The notes beneath the pieces were generated by a model. The model had not been told where the DNA came from. It saw only the letters and a list, made by a program, of their open reading frames with translations, and ran no database searches. From an uncultured Pseudomonadota bacterium (GTDB lineage: Bacteria > Pseudomonadota > Gammaproteobacteria > Burkholderiales > Burkholderiaceae_C), in assembly GCA_900320815.1 (NCBI GenBank), contig ONTY01000055.1, forward strand, positions 1 through 7,482: DNA of 7,482 nucleotides, given 5' to 3'. Every line of letters starts with the position of its first letter. Positions within the stretch are counted from its first letter, which is position 1. A program made the translations under genes and the position numbers. Of the stretch, positions 5,343 to 7,482 are shown piece by piece.

Positions 5343-5792
5343 CTAGTGCCCGGGGGGCAGCAGGTCTTTGGCAGCGATGAAAAAGCGCAGCAACTCAGCG
5401 TCCAGCCGTGCTTTGACGGCTTCGGGGTCGGTGGGCATGTTTTCAACCGCTTGCATGCTGGCTTCGGCGCGCTCACGTGCGCGCGCCATGCGCTCTTGCT
5501 CTTCATCTTCTTCGCGGCTGATGCGGTCGGCGAGAACGCGCACGAGTGCCGGACCAATTTCGGCAAAGCCGCCATGCAGCCGCACGCTGTGCTGGCTGCC
5601 GTCTGTCAGGCGGTAGTGCAGCGCACCTGGGGCAAGCTGCACGAGCATGGGGGTGTGGCCGCGCAGCACGCCAAGGTGGCCGGCTTGGCCCGGAATTTCC
5701 ACGTGCGCCACCGGGCCGGCGTAGACGACTTGCCCCAGGGTGAGCACTTCAAGGCGCAGCGTCTCGGCGGCGGTTTCAAGCGTTTCGCTCAT
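5343..5792 (-). CDS. atpC: F1Fo ATP synthase epsilon subunit
   Basis: The protein of 149 residues is the central-stalk subunit that binds gamma and the c-ring, couples rotation and can inhibit ATP hydrolysis. Residues 12-92 form the N-terminal beta-sandwich with family features LRLEVLTLGQVVYAGPV, EIPGQAGHLGVLRGHTPML (32-50), PGALHY and HGGFAEI. Residues 93-145 form the two-helix C-terminal domain, rich in Glu and Arg. Length is slightly above the usual 130-142 because of a short N-terminal extension. ATG 5792 lies 8 nt after the atpG stop, with AAAGG in the end of atpG as its ribosome site, so translation is probably coupled to atpG. In ordinary proteobacterial operons atpD lies between these two genes; here it is absent. 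Confidence 0.94.
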   Translation of the reverse strand: MSETLETAAETLRLEVLTLGQVVYAGPVAHVEIPGQAGHLGVLRGHTPMLVQLAPGALHYRLTDGSQHSVRLHGGFAEIGPALVRVLADRISREEDEEQERMARARERAEASMQAVENMPTDPEAVKARLDAELLRFFIAAKDLLPPGH

Positions 5793-5800
5793 GGCAGTGT

Positions 5801-6724
5801 TTACCTTTCTTTGAGCGCGTCGGCGCCGGCGGTCAGCTCGATGAGCTCGCGCGTGATGGCTTCCTGGCGCGTCTTGTGGTAGGTGTGGGTGAGGTCATCG
5901 ATGAGGCGTGTGGCGTTGTCTGAGGCCGCTTTCATCGCCATCATGCGCGCGCTGTGCTCGCAGGCGACGTTGTTGGCCACGGCGCTGTACATCATGGATT
6001 CCACGTAGCGCATGAGCAGCAGGTTGATGCTGTGCTCTGGGTCAGGCTCGTAGAGGTAGTCCACGTGGTCGGCGGGCGCGCTGCCGGGGGCGGAAGCTGC
6101 CGCCTGGCCATCGGTGTCTTGCGCGATTTGCTCCAGCAGGCCGGCTTCCACGGGCAGCAGGCGTTCGATGACAGGTTCGTAGGCCAGCGCATTGATAAAG
6201 CGGTTTGTTGCCACATACAGCTGGTCAATTTCGCCATCGATGAATTGCTGCAGCGCCACGGCAACGGCGCCAAGCAACTCTTCGGACTCGAGCACATCGC
6301 CCGTGACGCCCGCAGCTTCCGCCACGATTTCCGCGCCCGCGCTGCGCAGCACGCCAAGCCCCCGGCTGCCCACGGCGGTCACGAACACTGGCCGCTGCGC
6401 CTGCTGCCAAGACTGCAGCTGGCGCACGCACACCTGCAGCAGCCGCACATTCAGCGCGCCGCACAGCCCTTTGTCTGTGGTCACGACGAACAGCCCCACG
6501 CCGCCGCCTTTTTTGTTGCGCATGAGCGCGGGGGCATAGTCCGGGCGCACCGCCACCAGGCGCCGCAAAATGCCCAGCAGCGCGCCCGTATACGGGCGCA
6601 CCGCCTCGGCGCGGCGGCGCGCATAGCCCACTTTCACCGAGGCGATGCGCTGCATGGCTTCGGTGATGGCGCGCGTCTTGCCCACGCTGCCAATCTGGTG
6701 TTTGATTTCATTGAGTTGCGACAT
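5801..6724 (-). CDS. atpG: F1Fo ATP synthase gamma subunit
   Basis: The protein of 307 residues is the rotating shaft inside the alpha3-beta3 ring. The N-terminal helix (residues 1-55, from MSQLNEIKHQIGSVGKTRAI) and the C-terminal helix with EHSARMMAMKAASDNA (256-271) and RQEAITRELIEL (286-297) make the coiled coil. The Rossmann-like middle holds TTDKGLCGALN (82-92), a family signature. Length is above the usual 285-292, explained mainly by a low-complexity Ala/Ser/Pro/Gly linker at about 203-220. The gene is first in its visible transcription unit, is divergent from ppiD, and is followed by atpC after 8 nt. Neither atpA before it nor atpD after it is present, so the ATP synthase operon of this organism is split or rearranged, unless the assembly is wrong. 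An 18-bp perfect palindrome lies within the coding region (6582-6599). Confidence 0.96.
   Translation of the reverse strand: MSQLNEIKHQIGSVGKTRAITEAMQRIASVKVGYARRRAEAVRPYTGALLGILRRLVAVRPDYAPALMRNKKGGGVGLFVVTTDKGLCGALNVRLLQVCVRQLQSWQQAQRPVFVTAVGSRGLGVLRSAGAEIVAEAAGVTGDVLESEELLGAVAVALQQFIDGEIDQLYVATNRFINALAYEPVIERLLPVEAGLLEQIAQDTDGQAAASAPGSAPADHVDYLYEPDPEHSINLLLMRYVESMMYSAVANNVACEHSARMMAMKAASDNATRLIDDLTHTYHKTRQEAITRELIELTAGADALKER
6582..6599. repeat. 18-bp perfect palindrome inside atpG
   Basis: GCGCCCGTATACGGGCGC is its own reverse complement over all 18 positions. It lies in atpG codons for about residues 42-48. The centre contains GTATAC, also present at 3533-3538. Whether it is functional is unknown. 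Confidence 0.6.
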
Positions 6725-6776
6725 AGCTACCCATTTTTACACTGCACCGCAGCAATTCTCACTTTCTCCCCTTCGC

Positions 6777-6851
6777 TAAAATCCACACCTTTTGCGCTTT
6801 TCCGTGGCGCGCACGCTGTCAAAAGGGGCGGGCTGCTGGCCCGCTTTTTTT
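6777..6851 (+). ncRNA. Possible short transcript or leader upstream of ppiD (weak)
   Basis: A -10-like TAAAAT at 6777-6782 (in GCTAAAAT, similar to GCTAGAAT before the tRNA) is followed by about 63 nt that end in an intrinsic terminator at 6821-6851. This arrangement could give a small RNA, or an attenuated leader for ppiD. No -35 box and no known RNA family are recognised, so this is an inference from signal order only. Confidence 0.25.
6821..6851 (+). terminator. Intrinsic terminator between atpG and ppiD starts
   Basis: Stem GCGGGC (6828-6833) with GCCCGC (6839-6844), a 5-nt loop and seven T (6845-6851). Upstream AAAA can pair into the T run, so it could also work on the minus strand, where CCCCTTTT follows. 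It stands between two divergent gene starts, with no plus-strand gene before it. Confidence 0.7.
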
Positions 6852-6921
6852 ATGCCGCACGCGCGTGATGCGGAATGCGCTCTCCCCCCCTTTTTTCCAT
6901 TGCAGAAAGGCACGTTGCGCC

Positions 6922-7482
6922 ATGTTTGATTTCGTTCGCCGGCACACCAAGCTGTTCATGGTGGTGCTGTTTGTGCTGGTCTTCCCTGCCTTTGCGCTCT
7001 GGGGCATTGGCAGCTACTCGCGCATGGGCTCCAGCGCCAAGGCCGCCGTGGTTGACGGTCAGCCCATCACGCAAGCTGAATGGGAGCAGGCGCACCGCAT
7101 CCAGTCCGAACAAATGCGCCAAGGCGTCCCCGGCATCAACCTTGCCCTGTTAGATACCCCCGCCATGCGCTACGCCACGCTGGAAGCTCTGGTGCGCGAG
7201 CGCGTGCTCGCCACCGCCGCCTATAAGCAGCACATCGCAGTCAGCGACGCCGCGCTGGCAGATGCGCTGCTTGCGCAGGGCACGACTACCGTTGTTGACG
7301 CGGGGACGGCGGGCTGTGCAAACTATGAGCTGTTTGAGGCATCCGTGATGGAAAACGCTGCGATCCGGATCATGGCCTATTTGAATGTCTACGATCGCGG
7401 TCAGGAGGACGCCGCGCTGCCGGATGACGGCGTACTGCTGGACAGTGTTACGGAAACGTTCCGCTATGCCGGATACCACAGA
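6922..7482 (+). CDS. ppiD: Periplasmic folding chaperone PpiD, N-terminal part; frame continues into foreign-looking sequence
   Basis: PpiD is an inner-membrane-anchored SurA-like chaperone that meets proteins leaving the Sec translocon. The start MFDFVRRHTKLFMVVLFVLV, one membrane span at residues 11-32, and then VVDGQPITQAEWEQAHR (43-59) and LVRERVLATAAYK (90-102) match the family N-terminus closely. AAAGG, 12 nt before ATG 6922, is a plausible ribosome site. The frame stays open to the window edge (187 codons), but after about residue 119 the expected PpiD continuation is missing and the sequence resembles an amidohydrolase. Only residues 1 to about 119 should be trusted as PpiD. The true C-terminus with its parvulin-like domain is not in the window. 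Confidence 0.85.
   Translation, partial: MFDFVRRHTKLFMVVLFVLVFPAFALWGIGSYSRMGSSAKAAVVDGQPITQAEWEQAHRIQSEQMRQGVPGINLALLDTPAMRYATLEALVRERVLATAAYKQHIAVSDAALADALLAQGTTTVVDAGTAGCANYELFEASVMENAAIRIMAYLNVYDRGQEDAALPDDGVLLDSVTETFRYAGYHR
7279..7482 (+). other. Amidohydrolase-like tail joined in frame to ppiD (likely chimeric)
   Basis: From about 7279 the translation reads GTTTVVDAGTAGCANYELF and then RIMAYLNVYDRG. The TTVVDAG(T/S)AG pattern followed by an LAFLN-like strand is known from metal-dependent amidohydrolases of the dihydroorotase/deacetylase-like group, not from PpiD. GC content falls to about 50% in 7321-7380 and codon choice changes. Interpretation rests on remembered family patterns. The exact join cannot be placed better than about 7267-7283. 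Confidence 0.5.

Noticed and set aside
5954..6868. Plus-strand open frame of 304 codons over atpG
   Set aside because: It is antisense to atpG and His/Ala-rich with no family pattern; a shadow.

Overview
The window is about 60-65% GC and its gene families (RlmB, PpiD, an MscS-type channel, FolA, F1-ATPase gamma and epsilon, a tRNA-Lys gene that encodes its own CCA end) point to a proteobacterium, probably beta or gamma. I cannot name a genus. Genes run off both ends, so both edge genes are partial.

Layout, left to right. (1) 1-1058, minus: the N-terminal part of a type III-like (beta-class) adenine DNA methyltransferase, whose start is GC-rich and whose remainder is clearly AT-richer. (2) 1236-1311, plus: tRNA-Lys(UUU), followed by a strong intrinsic terminator and then a frameshifted, truncated remnant of a P4-type integrase (about 1400-1600). 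This is an old tRNA integration site that has lost its island. (3) 1601-2773, minus: an MscS-family channel. (4) 2889-3434, folA; 3561-4313, rlmB; 4376-5125, an alpha/beta hydrolase; all plus. (5) 5343-6724, minus: atpG followed directly by atpC, with no atpD between them and no atpA upstream. This breaks the usual proteobacterial order A-G-D-C. (6) 6922-7482, plus: the N-terminal part of PpiD, which after about 119 residues changes in frame into sequence resembling an amidohydrolase. The join may be an assembly chimera or a recombination.

The most unusual signal is in the gaps between genes. Four copies of an unrecognised element of 63-64 bp (1073-1135, 3419-3481, 5142-5205, 5255-5318) share a fixed geometry: a GTATA-type box, 14-15 nt from that box to a 6-bp stem with a 5-nt loop, exactly 18 nt, then a second box GRGTATATAR. 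The stems show compensatory changes, and both mismatches on the plus strand become G-U pairs on the minus strand. This suggests the element acts as RNA or single-stranded DNA of the minus strand. One copy supplies the last codons and stop of folA. Two copies stand in tandem between the hydrolase and atpC, and the hairpin of one may end the atpG-atpC transcript. I do not recognise this family; it is the best candidate here for something undescribed.

Functionally the core genes are housekeeping (folate reduction, 23S rRNA methylation, osmotic protection, ATP synthesis, envelope protein folding), with a mobile or accessory signature at the left end (modification gene, tRNA, integrase scar).
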